In this document: piece after piece, positions 40,593-47,516 of the stretch
Layout of the letters: every line of letters begins with the position of its first letter
Position numbering within the stretch: the stretch's first letter is position 1
Assembly: GCF_002733835.1 (NCBI RefSeq)
Contig: NZ_NVWY01000001.1
Span: 1 to 64,000, forward strand
DNA: 64,000 nucleotides
From: Alcanivorax sp.
GTDB taxonomy: Bacteria; Pseudomonadota; Gammaproteobacteria; Pseudomonadales; Alcanivoracaceae
Reading direction: 5' to 3'
Made by a program: the position numbers and the translations under genes
Notes under the pieces: generated by a model
The model's database searches: none
Seen by the model: only the letters and a program-made list of their open reading frames with translations
Told to the model about the DNA's origin: nothing

Positions 40593-42367
40593 TGCTGGTC
40601 ACCTCCATTGACCACCCGCAGCGGCTGGGCTGCCGGGCGGGAAAGCGCGGTTTCGATATCGTCCAACTGGTCTTCCTGGACACCGTCCGGGTAGCGCTGC
40701 TGCAGCCACTGAAAGTGTGTCGGCTCCCAGCGATCGCCCATGCGGTTGGCCAGCCGTTTGGCTGCCTGTACATGGGTCAGGCGCACCGCTTCCACGCGTG
40801 GGGTGTCGCCCAGATCCAGCTCGGTGCCGCGCTTGGGGATGTAGTCCGGTACCGGCGTATCGGTGACCGGCTTCATCGGGTCTACCTTGCCGCCAAAGGG
40901 CACCGCCTTTGCCTTGCGCTTGGTCGCTGCCTCCTCGTCTGTACCGGACTCGGTAACCAGACGTTCGATGGCCTTGCGCTCGGTATCGGCCTTGGTGTCA
41001 GCGTGGGCCTTGTATTCCTCGCCGAGCATGGCGCCCTCCTCAAAGAAGCCATACTCGTCGCGTTTCATCGGCTCCAGCGCCTGCATCACCTCACGGCCTT
41101 CATCGTTCAGGTAGATCACCTGAGCCCCGTCGTCATGCCAGGGGCTGCGGGTCACCTCGACTGATTCGCCCACCATCACACCGGGGATATCCGCCACCGA
41201 GTAGGTGTGGCTTCGGTAGCTGATCGTCAGATGCGGGCTCACCTTGCGCTTCTCTGGCGCGTGTACGGCCAGTTCACGCATCACCTTTGCGGCGGGCGCT
41301 ATCTGCAACTGCTGCTCACTGATCGTTAGCCATACCGCATAGCGGGTGCGGTTGGTGCGGGTATGGATTTGGTGGGCGTTGAACCAGCGCATCCAGGCCC
41401 AGCCAGCGGAGTTGATATCGTCCAGGCATTGCGGCAGATCCCGCATAAACTTGATGCGGTGTTCAAAGCTGCGCTCGACAATATCGTTGCTCTTTTCTAC
41501 CTGACCTTTGGCCCACGGCTTGCCCGGTTCATTCACCTGCAGGTGAATGCCCAGCGCCCGGCATAAGTTGCGGAACACCGCCCCGGTGTTAGCGCTGCCC
41601 GGATCAACCATCACCATGAACGGCACCCCTTGGAACGGATCGCTGGCGCCTTTCTTCTGGCTGGCGCCGATGAACGCCTCCACCAGGTTCTTGCCGCTTT
41701 CCGCACCCAGCACGTAGTGCACGTAGATCACGCCGCTGGTGTGGTCAGTGATCACGTAGCGCCAGACCCGCTCTTTCTCAATCCGGCGGATATTCGCCGG
41801 CTTGTTTTTGTAGAAGGCCTTTTCATCCATCACCTGCAGGTACTCACCCTTGGCCGCCGGCATGTAGTAGAGAACGCATAAGCTGGGGTCGATCTGCCAA
41901 ACATGGTTCGGGTGCTTAGAACGCAAATACTGTTTGGGGCTCGGGCGGCCCAGCTGATCCGGGTGCAGACCGAAGTTGCGCATGGCCTTAGCAATGGCGC
42001 TCTCGGTCATGGGCCGGAATTCGCCGGTTTCTTCATCCACGCGGCCCGCCTGGATCATTCCGTTTTGGCGTAGCACCTCCACCGCGTCTTTCAGGCTGGC
42101 AAGGCGCTTGCCGTTGTTGCGGCAGGCTTCCAGGATGTACGCGCTGATGATTCGCGCTTCTTCTTGAGTGAGCGCACTCTCGCCGGCATCACAGCGCCGC
42201 TTGCGCTGCGGCGCCAGGGTGACGGCCTTGAGCTTGCGCAGCAGGGTGCCACGACTCATGCCCATGTTCGCCGCCGCCGCGTCATAGATGGCGCTCTTGT
42301 TGCCATGGCCGGCTGCCTGGGCTTCTGCCGCCACAGCCTGCAGCTGTTCCAGCAGAGCGGGATTCAT
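40589..42367 (-). CDS. DDE transposase of the Mu-like phage
   Basis: Catalyses phage integration and replicative transposition. I start at ATG 42367, which overlaps the upstream stop as ATGA. An N-terminal DNA-binding region (about 1-130) contains two HTH-like segments. The retroviral-integrase core has D160 (VWQIDPS), D255 (VMVDPGSANTG) and E291 (KGQVEKSND); D255 and E291 are 35 residues apart, the classical DD(35)E spacing. The C-terminal part includes the beta-barrel region. The 592 residues and the coupled ATPase fit the BcepMu-like (Tn552/IS-type rve) transposases better than Mu A. Confidence 0.92.
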   Translation of the reverse strand: MNPALLEQLQAVAAEAQAAGHGNKSAIYDAAAANMGMSRGTLLRKLKAVTLAPQRKRRCDAGESALTQEEARIISAYILEACRNNGKRLASLKDAVEVLRQNGMIQAGRVDEETGEFRPMTESAIAKAMRNFGLHPDQLGRPSPKQYLRSKHPNHVWQIDPSLCVLYYMPAAKGEYLQVMDEKAFYKNKPANIRRIEKERVWRYVITDHTSGVIYVHYVLGAESGKNLVEAFIGASQKKGASDPFQGVPFMVMVDPGSANTGAVFRNLCRALGIHLQVNEPGKPWAKGQVEKSNDIVERSFEHRIKFMRDLPQCLDDINSAGWAWMRWFNAHQIHTRTNRTRYAVWLTISEQQLQIAPAAKVMRELAVHAPEKRKVSPHLTISYRSHTYSVADIPGVMVGESVEVTRSPWHDDGAQVIYLNDEGREVMQALEPMKRDEYGFFEEGAMLGEEYKAHADTKADTERKAIERLVTESGTDEEAATKRKAKAVPFGGKVDPMKPVTDTPVPDYIPKRGTELDLGDTPRVEAVRLTHVQAAKRLANRMGDRWEPTHFQWLQQRYPDGVQEDQLDDIETALSRPAAQPLRVVNGGDQQ

Positions 42368-43179
42368 GCGCCACCCCCGGCTTGTTCCCATTCAGCGCCT
42401 TCCTGGGTGCGGAAGATCCCCAGCTGCTCCCGAACGTGATTGAGCGCCTCGTCCATCTGGTTAAGCTGGCCAGCCAGCCACTCCGTTACATCCAGGCTGT
42501 GATTCATCCCGTGGAATTGCACCGCCATCAGAGCCTCGGATACTTGTCCGCGAATCAGCGCCTCGCCCTGGAAACACAAGTCGCTGGCTTCCATGCGGAT
42601 CTGCTTGCTCTCCTCATCGGGCTCAGCCGGCTTGATTTTTTTCTGTTTGGTCGCCAGCTCATCCAGCTTGCTGTTCTTATCCGCGATAACCTGATCCTTC
42701 GCGGTAGCATCAGCGCGAGCATCACGTAGGGCCTTACGTAACTCGCGGGTGGACATGCGCTCGATATCGTCCAGCTCCAGCCCGGCCACGGTGCCACCAT
42801 CAGCCAATGCGGCCAGGTCGTCGTCGTCTTCCACCATCAGCTCATAGAGCTTGGTTTTGCCGAGCGTCAGCAGCTGTTTCCCCTTGCCCTGAAGTTTGGG
42901 GGAAAGAAACTTTGCCGCCGCAGTCGCCATCTTGTGGGCAATGCTGTAGTTCATCCCCAGCTGGTTTTCTACGATCTGGATAAACTCCCCATGGCCTTCA
43001 TGTTCTTTCAGCACGATCAAACGCTTGCCGGCTTCCAGCATCGCTTCTGCGCTCTGTGCCAGGCAGAACCGTGCCTCGTTCACCACGCGCTGGCGGTCGT
43101 AGGGTTGGCCATCGAGGTAGAGTTCACAGATCTCTTGGCTGTGGGCCTGAAATTCTGCGAGTTCATTCTTCTTTGTCAT
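42364..43179 (-). CDS. DUF3102-like phage early protein
   Basis: A 271-residue protein. The N-terminal region (about 30-110) has the DUF3102 features: ARFCLAQSAEAMLEAGKRLIVLKEHEGHGEF and a MNYSIAHKMATAAAKF motif that looks like a DNA-binding helix pair. A long charged coiled coil follows (about 145-200). DUF3102 proteins are found near partition or transposition genes of mobile elements. It is directly upstream of the transposase, coupled by ATGA, with AAGGAG before its own start. Confidence 0.75.
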   Translation of the reverse strand: MTKKNELAEFQAHSQEICELYLDGQPYDRQRVVNEARFCLAQSAEAMLEAGKRLIVLKEHEGHGEFIQIVENQLGMNYSIAHKMATAAAKFLSPKLQGKGKQLLTLGKTKLYELMVEDDDDLAALADGGTVAGLELDDIERMSTRELRKALRDARADATAKDQVIADKNSKLDELATKQKKIKPAEPDEESKQIRMEASDLCFQGEALIRGQVSEALMAVQFHGMNHSLDVTEWLAGQLNQMDEALNHVREQLGIFRTQEGAEWEQAGGGA

Positions 43180-43188
43180 GGTGGCTCC

Positions 43189-43488
43189 TTATTGATGTGC
43201 GCCCGCCGAGACCCGGCGTTGCAGTTCGTTGATGCGGTCTTGGTACTTGCTCACCTCCAGCGCGTGAGCCTGGGCGATTTGCAGCGCCTGGATAGAAAGC
43301 CGGAAACGGCCATCCTCACCGCGCTCTGCCAGCCCCTCATCGATCAGGGCGGCCATCACGCGGGTGATCCCGCTGGGGGAAAGCCCCGTTGCCTTGGCCA
43401 GCTGCTGGTTGCTTAACCCATTCAGGGTGTGGCCCTTCAGTGCCTTGAATACGCGCAGGCCTTTGTGGAGTGCGGTGTCGTTGTTCAT
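43189..43488 (-). CDS. Winged-HTH protein, IclR-type N-terminal domain
   Basis: A 99-residue DNA-binding protein. Residues about 10-75 form a winged HTH like that of IclR regulators (LSNQQLAKATGLSPSGITRVMAALIDEGLAER), followed by a short helix, with no effector domain. It overlaps the upstream 64-residue gene as ATGA. It may tune early transcription. Confidence 0.75.
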   Translation of the reverse strand: MNNDTALHKGLRVFKALKGHTLNGLSNQQLAKATGLSPSGITRVMAALIDEGLAERGEDGRFRLSIQALQIAQAHALEVSKYQDRINELQRRVSAGAHQ

Positions 43489-43679
43489 AGCCTTTTCTCA
43501 ATGCGGTTCATGCGTTGCACTTCACGGTGGCAGGCTCGAGCCAGCTCACCCCAAAAGAACTTTTCTTCATGGCCATCCGGCCCCCCACGGGTTGCTCGGT
43601 GGCGGTCGTTAGCATCAATTGCGCCCCGCAGTGCGGTGCGGCGCCGACGACGGATTTCCTGCTTGGTAAAAGTGTTCAT
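43485..43679 (-). CDS. Small basic phage early protein, 64 residues
   Basis: Unrecognised small protein, very rich in arginine (EIRRRRRTALRGAI). The start overlaps the upstream stop as ATGA and the stop overlaps the next start in the same way, so it is locked into the early operon. A DNA-binding role is possible from composition only. Confidence 0.6.
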   Translation of the reverse strand: MNTFTKQEIRRRRRTALRGAIDANDRHRATRGGPDGHEEKFFWGELARACHREVQRMNRIEKRL

Positions 43680-44161
43680 ACGTCTTCCTCCCCGCCCAGC
43701 GGCAACTCGGGGTGCGGGTGCTGCTCGACGTTGCGGTGGTGGTACGCCAGGCCCTGCATGGCCGCTTTTAGCTGGGCCAGGGTGTCCTCGGCGGTTTGCT
43801 TGCCAGAGTAGAAATCGGTGAGGGATTTGATGGCGCCGCTCAGCTCGCCCTGCAGCTGCATCACGTCTTGTGCATCGCAAACCTTGCCGCGTGGAATCTC
43901 CACCACCAGGTGGCCACCGGTCCCGGCCAGAAAGCGGCTCACAAAGTCGATGCCGCAGGCCGCTTCATAGGCAGGGATCAGCACCGCCGGCATGCGGCCA
44001 TTCTCAATCCACTTATAGATGCTCCAGTGATTGGCCAACGCCATCTTGGTGGCAATGCCTTCCACAGAGAGGTTGTGCACCTCACGGGCATAATCCAGAC
44101 ACCAGGCCATGGCCTGCCGGAGGTTGCTGGGGACGCGGTGTTTCCAGCGGCGGCGAGTCAT
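43676..44161 (-). CDS. Phage early HTH-type protein, 161 residues
   Basis: I start at ATG 44161, giving a basic N-terminus (MTRRRWKHRVPSNLRQAM) and GGGGG upstream; the longer frame to 44284 has unlikely sequence. Residues about 20-60 (VHNLSVEGIATKMALANHWSIYKWIENGR) look like an HTH with turn and recognition helix, and a C-terminal helical part follows. It is probably a regulator of the early operon. The family name is not certain. Confidence 0.7.
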   Translation of the reverse strand: MTRRRWKHRVPSNLRQAMAWCLDYAREVHNLSVEGIATKMALANHWSIYKWIENGRMPAVLIPAYEAACGIDFVSRFLAGTGGHLVVEIPRGKVCDAQDVMQLQGELSGAIKSLTDFYSGKQTAEDTLAQLKAAMQGLAYHHRNVEQHPHPELPLGGEEDV

Positions 44162-44267
44162 TGGAAAGCCCCCATAATCGTGTATCCAAACAAAGTTGTT
44201 TTTTGCATCTGGTGAAACCGGGTTGCGTTGTGCGTAAATGGCGGCATCATTGGCATACAGGTGAGCT

Positions 44268-44564
44268 ATGAACGACGAAGCCATGTGGCAGCTGAGCGAA
44301 GAAACAGCTGAGCTGAGAGACCAAGTTGCCGAGCTACATCGCCAACTTGATGAGCAAGCGATAACAGCTGCCGCCTCAACAGGCGCTTTTGTATTACTTG
44401 CGCGCTATCTGGCTGAAGCCGGGCAGGTGCATTTGGATGAACTGGCAGATGATCTCGATGGGCTTTGCAGAGCCCAGGACAATGCAGTTTGGCAGCGCTC
44501 ACTGATTGCATTGGCCGAGCAACTTCGCGGAATACACGAACGCCAGACAAAAGGCGGTCGCTGA
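44268..44564 (+). CDS. Coiled-coil phage protein, 98 residues, opposite to the early operon
   Basis: Rightward frame inside a leftward operon. The product is acidic and helical with leucine heptads (ELRDQVAELHRQLDE, DELADDLDGLCRA), which looks like a genuine protein. It overlaps a leftward frame (44266-44616) that has a strong ribosome site but an implausible sequence. I favour this strand on protein quality. Function is unknown; an antisense effect on the early operon is possible. Confidence 0.55.
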   Translation: MNDEAMWQLSEETAELRDQVAELHRQLDEQAITAAASTGAFVLLARYLAEAGQVHLDELADDLDGLCRAQDNAVWQRSLIALAEQLRGIHERQTKGGR

Positions 44565-44625
44565 TTTCCTTTGCTTCATCAGCTTGCAAGGGGTAACGGC
44601 GAGGGCTGATCTGCATGTCGCCTCC

Positions 44626-44847
44626 TTAAGCAGCAGCATGCTGCTGGTCAGAGGTTTGGGCCTTCAGCCCCAGTTTCACGGCAATTTCATGGGCTTGCCC
44701 GTAGCAGGCTTTGTCGTTGCCATTAAGTACGCGGTAAACAGCGTTGCGGCGGTAACCGTGGTCTTCTGCCCACTGGGTGATGGTGATACCGCGCTGCCGG
44801 AATGATTGTTTGACCTGTTCAGGGGTCAGAACTTTAGGGGTTGCCAT
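44626..44847 (-). CDS. Ner-like DNA-binding protein, 73 residues
   Basis: First gene of the leftward early operon. I start at ATG 44847, preceded by AAGGAGAG; the frame extends to 44916 but into the promoter. The product has an HTH (ITITQWAEDHGYRRNAVYRVLNG) like that of Ner/Nlp and related phage repressors. In Mu, Ner represses early and repressor promoters during lytic growth. The position, divergent from the repressor gene at 44939, is the same as for ner in Mu. Confidence 0.75.
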   Translation of the reverse strand: MATPKVLTPEQVKQSFRQRGITITQWAEDHGYRRNAVYRVLNGNDKACYGQAHEIAVKLGLKAQTSDQQHAAA

Positions 44848-44887
44848 GGCGGTGGCTCTCCTTGGGTTGCTGAATGATGTTGTATTG

Positions 44888-44931
44888 ATTGTGGGACCAA
44901 TTGGGTACACGGTCAAGTACCTTTGTGGGTA
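44888..44931. promoter_or_regulatory. Early promoter and operator of the lysis-lysogeny switch
   Basis: On the - strand, TTGACC (44911-44916) and CACAAT (44888-44893) are 17 bases apart, a good early promoter reading into the Ner-like gene. Over it lies an 18-bp dyad GGTAC-N8-GTACC (44904-44921) whose spacer contains the -35 box, a perfect CCAATTGG (44897-44904), and a further half-site pair TACC-N6-GGTA (44918-44931). These are natural binding sites for the repressor and the Ner-like protein. Confidence 0.65.
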
Positions 44932-44938
44932 TTTTTTG

Positions 44939-45355
44939 ATGGATATCGATCCGATTGCAATTGGACTGAGAATCCGGGAGGTTCGAGGAAACTTGACCCA
45001 AGCGAGATTTGCTCAGGAGTTGGGAATCGAAAGAAAAACAGTCGGTAGGTATGAATCCGGAGACCGAATCCCTGACGCTTTGGCCTTGTTGAGATTGCAG
45101 GCCGCCTTTGGGGCTGACCCAGCTTGGATTCTCAACGGAACAGGCGGTGGCTTGGATTTATCGGATGATGAGCGTGAGCTGCTGTCGCTTTATCGCTCCG
45201 CAGGCCTTTCTGGGAAAATGGCAGCTGTTGGGGCTCTGCAAGGCGCTGTATCTGCCGACAGCAAGGGGATTGGGGGTAACCAGGTTGTGGTAAAGGGCGA
45301 TGGCAACAAAGTGGCTGGCGGCGGTTACCATCGGCATGGACCAAAAAAGAAATGA
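44939..45355 (+). CDS. Phage repressor, XRE-type HTH with glycine-asparagine tail
   Basis: Likely the lysogeny repressor. From the ATG at 44939 the product is 138 residues; upstream in-frame starts fall in the divergent promoter region. The N-terminal HTH (IGLRIREVRGNLTQARFAQELGIERKTVGRYESGDRIP) is XRE type. There is no S24 peptidase domain, so control is not by RecA-type self-cleavage. The C-terminal tail has GGNQVVVKGDGNKVAGGGYHR, a Gly/Asn repeat also seen at the start of the next gene's product. Divergent from the Ner-like gene. Confidence 0.85.
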   Translation: MDIDPIAIGLRIREVRGNLTQARFAQELGIERKTVGRYESGDRIPDALALLRLQAAFGADPAWILNGTGGGLDLSDDERELLSLYRSAGLSGKMAAVGALQGAVSADSKGIGGNQVVVKGDGNKVAGGGYHRHGPKKK

Positions 45356-45365
45356 GAATTACTTA

Positions 45366-45437
45366 CAAATCTGTAATCGATTACAGATTTGATGTGAGTT
45401 TAAGGCCTGTCTTAAAAGCGAAATCGATTTCGCTTTT
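45366..45437. repeat. Two perfect palindromes centred on ATCGAT downstream of the repressor
   Basis: A 26-bp perfect palindrome (45366-45391, left half CAAATCTGTAATC) and a 24-bp perfect palindrome (45414-45437, left half AAAAGCGAAATC) have centres 47 bp apart, and both centre on ATCGAT. The second, with T4 at its right edge, could terminate the repressor transcript. They begin 11 bases after the repressor stop. The rest of the 309-base gap (45356-45664) holds a promoter and no convincing gene. Confidence 0.8.
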
Positions 45438-45589
45438 GGGTGCTTGGCGCAGGTGGCGCTGACACGTCTGTCGCTCCTGCAAATGCAGTAAGAGGCGCCA
45501 AGCCTGTTCAGTATGTTCGCTGGGATTATGTGCGTCTGTGAGCGTTTTCGTGCATTGCCGTGAGCCTTTTGCGTGCCTTAGCGGAAGAC

Positions 45590-45623
45590 TTGTCATACGT
45601 GAATCAGTTTCATATTGTGAAAC
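45590..45623 (+). promoter_or_regulatory. Predicted promoter with inverted repeat over the -10, upstream of cargo genes
   Basis: TTGTCA (45590-45595) and TATTGT (45613-45618) are 17 bases apart. The inverted repeat GTTTCA-TATTG-TGAAAC (45607-45623) covers the -10 box, an arrangement expected for a repressible operator. It would drive the cargo genes starting at 45665. Confidence 0.5.
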
Positions 45624-45664
45624 TCTTTTTTGTACTGTGACGTAGTTCAAAGTTAAGGACGACA

Positions 45665-46093
45665 ATGAAAATCGAGGGTGAAGGGAATCGGGTTGCTTTG
45701 GGGGATTACTACGAGCGCTGCCACATTACCCAATATTTTATTCAGGGCTGCACACCGTGCCTCGTAACAGCGCCTGAGCTGAACCGGCTGCGCACTTCTG
45801 AAGAAGCGGTTCTGAGGCGGCTGCGCTGGGCGCTATTGCGTACCCCTGCCTGCAAGTGGATGTTCGCTTCAGTCGGCGCCTATTTGGGGATGCTGCTTTG
45901 GGATATCGCCCAGCGAGTTATGGGTGCAGATGCAGCCCTCCCGTTGTTGGCCTACTCCTTGTGCCTCATTACCCTGGGCATTGCCGCGTCCAGGCTGGCG
46001 GGGTCGATCAAGGTGGCGGCGGAGATCCGCAAGGAAAGCCAAGCCAGAATTATGGAAATTGATAAAGCGCTGTTTTTGCAGCGAATAAAATAA
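45665..46093 (+). CDS. Prophage cargo membrane protein with N-terminal GEGNRVA motif
   Basis: A 142-residue unrecognised protein. The N-terminus reads MKIEGEGNRVALGDYYERC, and the GEGNRVA part matches the repressor tail (GDGNKVA). Two hydrophobic helices (about residues 66-83 and 91-110) suggest a membrane hairpin, flanked by arginine-rich cytoplasmic segments, ending in a charged helix. Such short Gly/Asn motifs at the end of small proteins sometimes mediate homotypic contacts. Superinfection exclusion or a defence role is possible given its place next to the repressor, but not shown. AAGGACG lies before the ATG. Confidence 0.7.
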   Translation: MKIEGEGNRVALGDYYERCHITQYFIQGCTPCLVTAPELNRLRTSEEAVLRRLRWALLRTPACKWMFASVGAYLGMLLWDIAQRVMGADAALPLLAYSLCLITLGIAASRLAGSIKVAAEIRKESQARIMEIDKALFLQRIK

Positions 46094-46103
46094 GGAGGGA
46101 AGT

Positions 46104-46643
46104 ATGAAACGGATTTTGGTCCTTGCTATTGCGCTGGTTATGGCGGGCTGCTCGGCCAACATGGCCAACAAATCACCTGATTACATTGCTAGCAAGGTTG
46201 AGCGACAGGATTCCGAGTTTGATGCATCTGTCACTTACTTAGGGCCAGTGCATTCAACCAGTCAGCAAAGGGGACTTTTTTCAGACAGCGAGTATGTAAG
46301 GCTTCGGGCGTTTGAAAACAAGAATACAGGCAAAATGCAGTATCAAATCTATGTAGTGGTCAGCTATGTAGGCAACTGGCGCTATTACGAATCGGCCAGC
46401 TTTGTGGGTGGCGATACCGTTAAGGCCGTAGGGGTTAATCGTAAGGTTAACTTTTGCCAAGCCTCCGGCCTGTGTAGCCACAATGAAGACATCATTATCA
46501 GCATCACGCCTCAGCAATTGGTGCAGGCTCAAGGCAAGGGGCTGAAATTCCGCGTGAACAGCCGCCAGGGCATTAATTCAGAGCTATTTGTCCCGGCTGG
46601 CTATGTAGATGGCTTTCTCAGCGCTTTGACTGTGGAACACTAG
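46104..46643 (+). CDS. Prophage cargo lipoprotein, 179 residues
   Basis: Unrecognised exported protein. The signal sequence MKRILVLAIALVMAGC ends in a clean lipobox (VMAGC, Cys about residue 16), so it should be lipid-anchored in the periplasm. The rest is beta-rich (YQIYVVVSYVGNWRYYESASF) with a pair of cysteines (FCQASGLC) that may form a disulfide. AAGGAGG precedes the ATG and the gap to the upstream gene is 10 bases, so they are one operon. Surface lipoproteins carried by prophages often block superinfection; that is a family-level possibility only. Confidence 0.75.
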   Translation: MKRILVLAIALVMAGCSANMANKSPDYIASKVERQDSEFDASVTYLGPVHSTSQQRGLFSDSEYVRLRAFENKNTGKMQYQIYVVVSYVGNWRYYESASFVGGDTVKAVGVNRKVNFCQASGLCSHNEDIIISITPQQLVQAQGKGLKFRVNSRQGINSELFVPAGYVDGFLSALTVEH

Positions 46644-46651
46644 GTTTGATC

Positions 46652-47125
46652 ATGGATATAACAGCATTAGTCAGCAGCCTATCGACCACTTTTGAGCTAG
46701 GAAAACTAATCGTCAATGAGCGCGATACCAATAAGCTTTCGGCCCTTCAAAGCGAGCTGTCGGAAAAAATTATCGATGCACAAACTCAGCTTTCGCAGGT
46801 GCTCGGCACCGTCATCGATCAGCAGCGGCATATCCCTGTTTTGGAGGAGCGCATTCGCGAGCTTGAGCGTGAAGCTGCGGAGAAAGAGCGTTACGTGCTA
46901 GACAGGGTGGGAAATATCGGGGATTTCTTCGTATATCGTTTGCGTGCGACTGCTGGTGAGGAAGGAGTGGACCACTTTCTTTGTCAGCCATGCTTCGATG
47001 CAGGCAAAAAAGGGGTGCTTGTACGAAACCACATTCACTACCTGTCCTGCCCGCTCTGCAACCATGGTGCTTACCTGGAGGAGATTGATCCAGATACGCG
47101 AACCCCTAGTGGCTTCTGGTCATAG
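46652..47125 (+). CDS. Prophage cargo protein with coiled coil and zinc ribbon
   Basis: A 157-residue unrecognised protein starting at ATG 46652. An N-terminal helical segment (ITALVSSLSTTFELGKLIVNE) leads into a coiled coil (about 30-90, with VLEERIRELEREAAEKERYVL), followed by a C-terminal zinc ribbon with paired CxxC motifs (FLCQPCF and LSCPLCN). Similar architectures occur in many prophages without a known role. It starts 8 bases after the lipoprotein stop. Confidence 0.7.
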   Translation: MDITALVSSLSTTFELGKLIVNERDTNKLSALQSELSEKIIDAQTQLSQVLGTVIDQQRHIPVLEERIRELEREAAEKERYVLDRVGNIGDFFVYRLRATAGEEGVDHFLCQPCFDAGKKGVLVRNHIHYLSCPLCNHGAYLEEIDPDTRTPSGFWS

Positions 47126-47156
47126 GCTGCCTGAAAAATGGATTTAAGGAGAAATC

Positions 47157-47267
47157 ATGGAATGGACTTTTCTTGCTGCTGCAGTAGCTGACCCTCCCGA
47201 GGTTGCACAGGCAGGAGCACTTGTCGAACTGGTTAGGGAGAGAAGCAATTATGGCAACCTGGGATGA
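47157..47267 (+). CDS. Possible 36-residue peptide
   Basis: Very short frame preceded by a strong AAGGAG. The product starts MEWTFLAAAVADPPEV and ends SNYGNLG. It overlaps the next gene by 17 bases. It may be a leader that couples translation to the zinc-ribbon gene rather than a functional protein. Confidence 0.4.
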   Translation: MEWTFLAAAVADPPEVAQAGALVELVRERSNYGNLG

Positions 47268-47430
47268 AACAGAAATTGGCGAAGAAACATGTGATGAATG
47301 CGGTGCTGTCTACTCTGTGAGCATTAAGCAGTTTCCTCTAAGGGATAAAGACCGCTTTGTATGCTCTTGTGGCAACGTTCTCAAGGAGTGGAATAGCACG
47401 ACTTGCTATTTCTACGAGAGAGTTTCTTAG
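47251..47430 (+). CDS. Small zinc-ribbon protein, 59 residues
   Basis: Starts at ATG 47251. The product has two cysteine pairs (TCDEC and VCSCGN) about 25 residues apart, so it should bind one zinc, and resembles small prophage zinc ribbons. Function is unknown. It belongs to the cargo operon between the repressor and the holin. Confidence 0.65.
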   Translation: MATWDETEIGEETCDECGAVYSVSIKQFPLRDKDRFVCSCGNVLKEWNSTTCYFYERVS

Positions 47431-47516
47431 CTTTTAGTTAGCACGCCAGCGGGCCAAGGGAGGCTGGTAGAGCACATCTTGTCGAGCACGACAATAAAGG
47501 GATTAAGGGGATCGAT

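Noticed and set aside
44266-44616. Leftward 116-residue frame with a strong AAGGAGG start
   Set aside because: Beyond the first 30 residues the sequence looks like the shadow of the rightward coiled-coil frame. It is kept as a finding, not as a gene.
45607-45623. Resemblance of GTTTCA-N5-TGAAAC to a parS site
   Set aside because: parS is a contiguous 16-bp palindrome with CACGTG at its centre; this repeat has a 5-base AT-rich spacer and lies 43 kb from parAB inside a prophage.
45381-45665. Leftward 94-residue frame between repressor and cargo genes
   Set aside because: It crosses the palindromes and the cargo promoter, has no good ribosome site and an implausible sequence.
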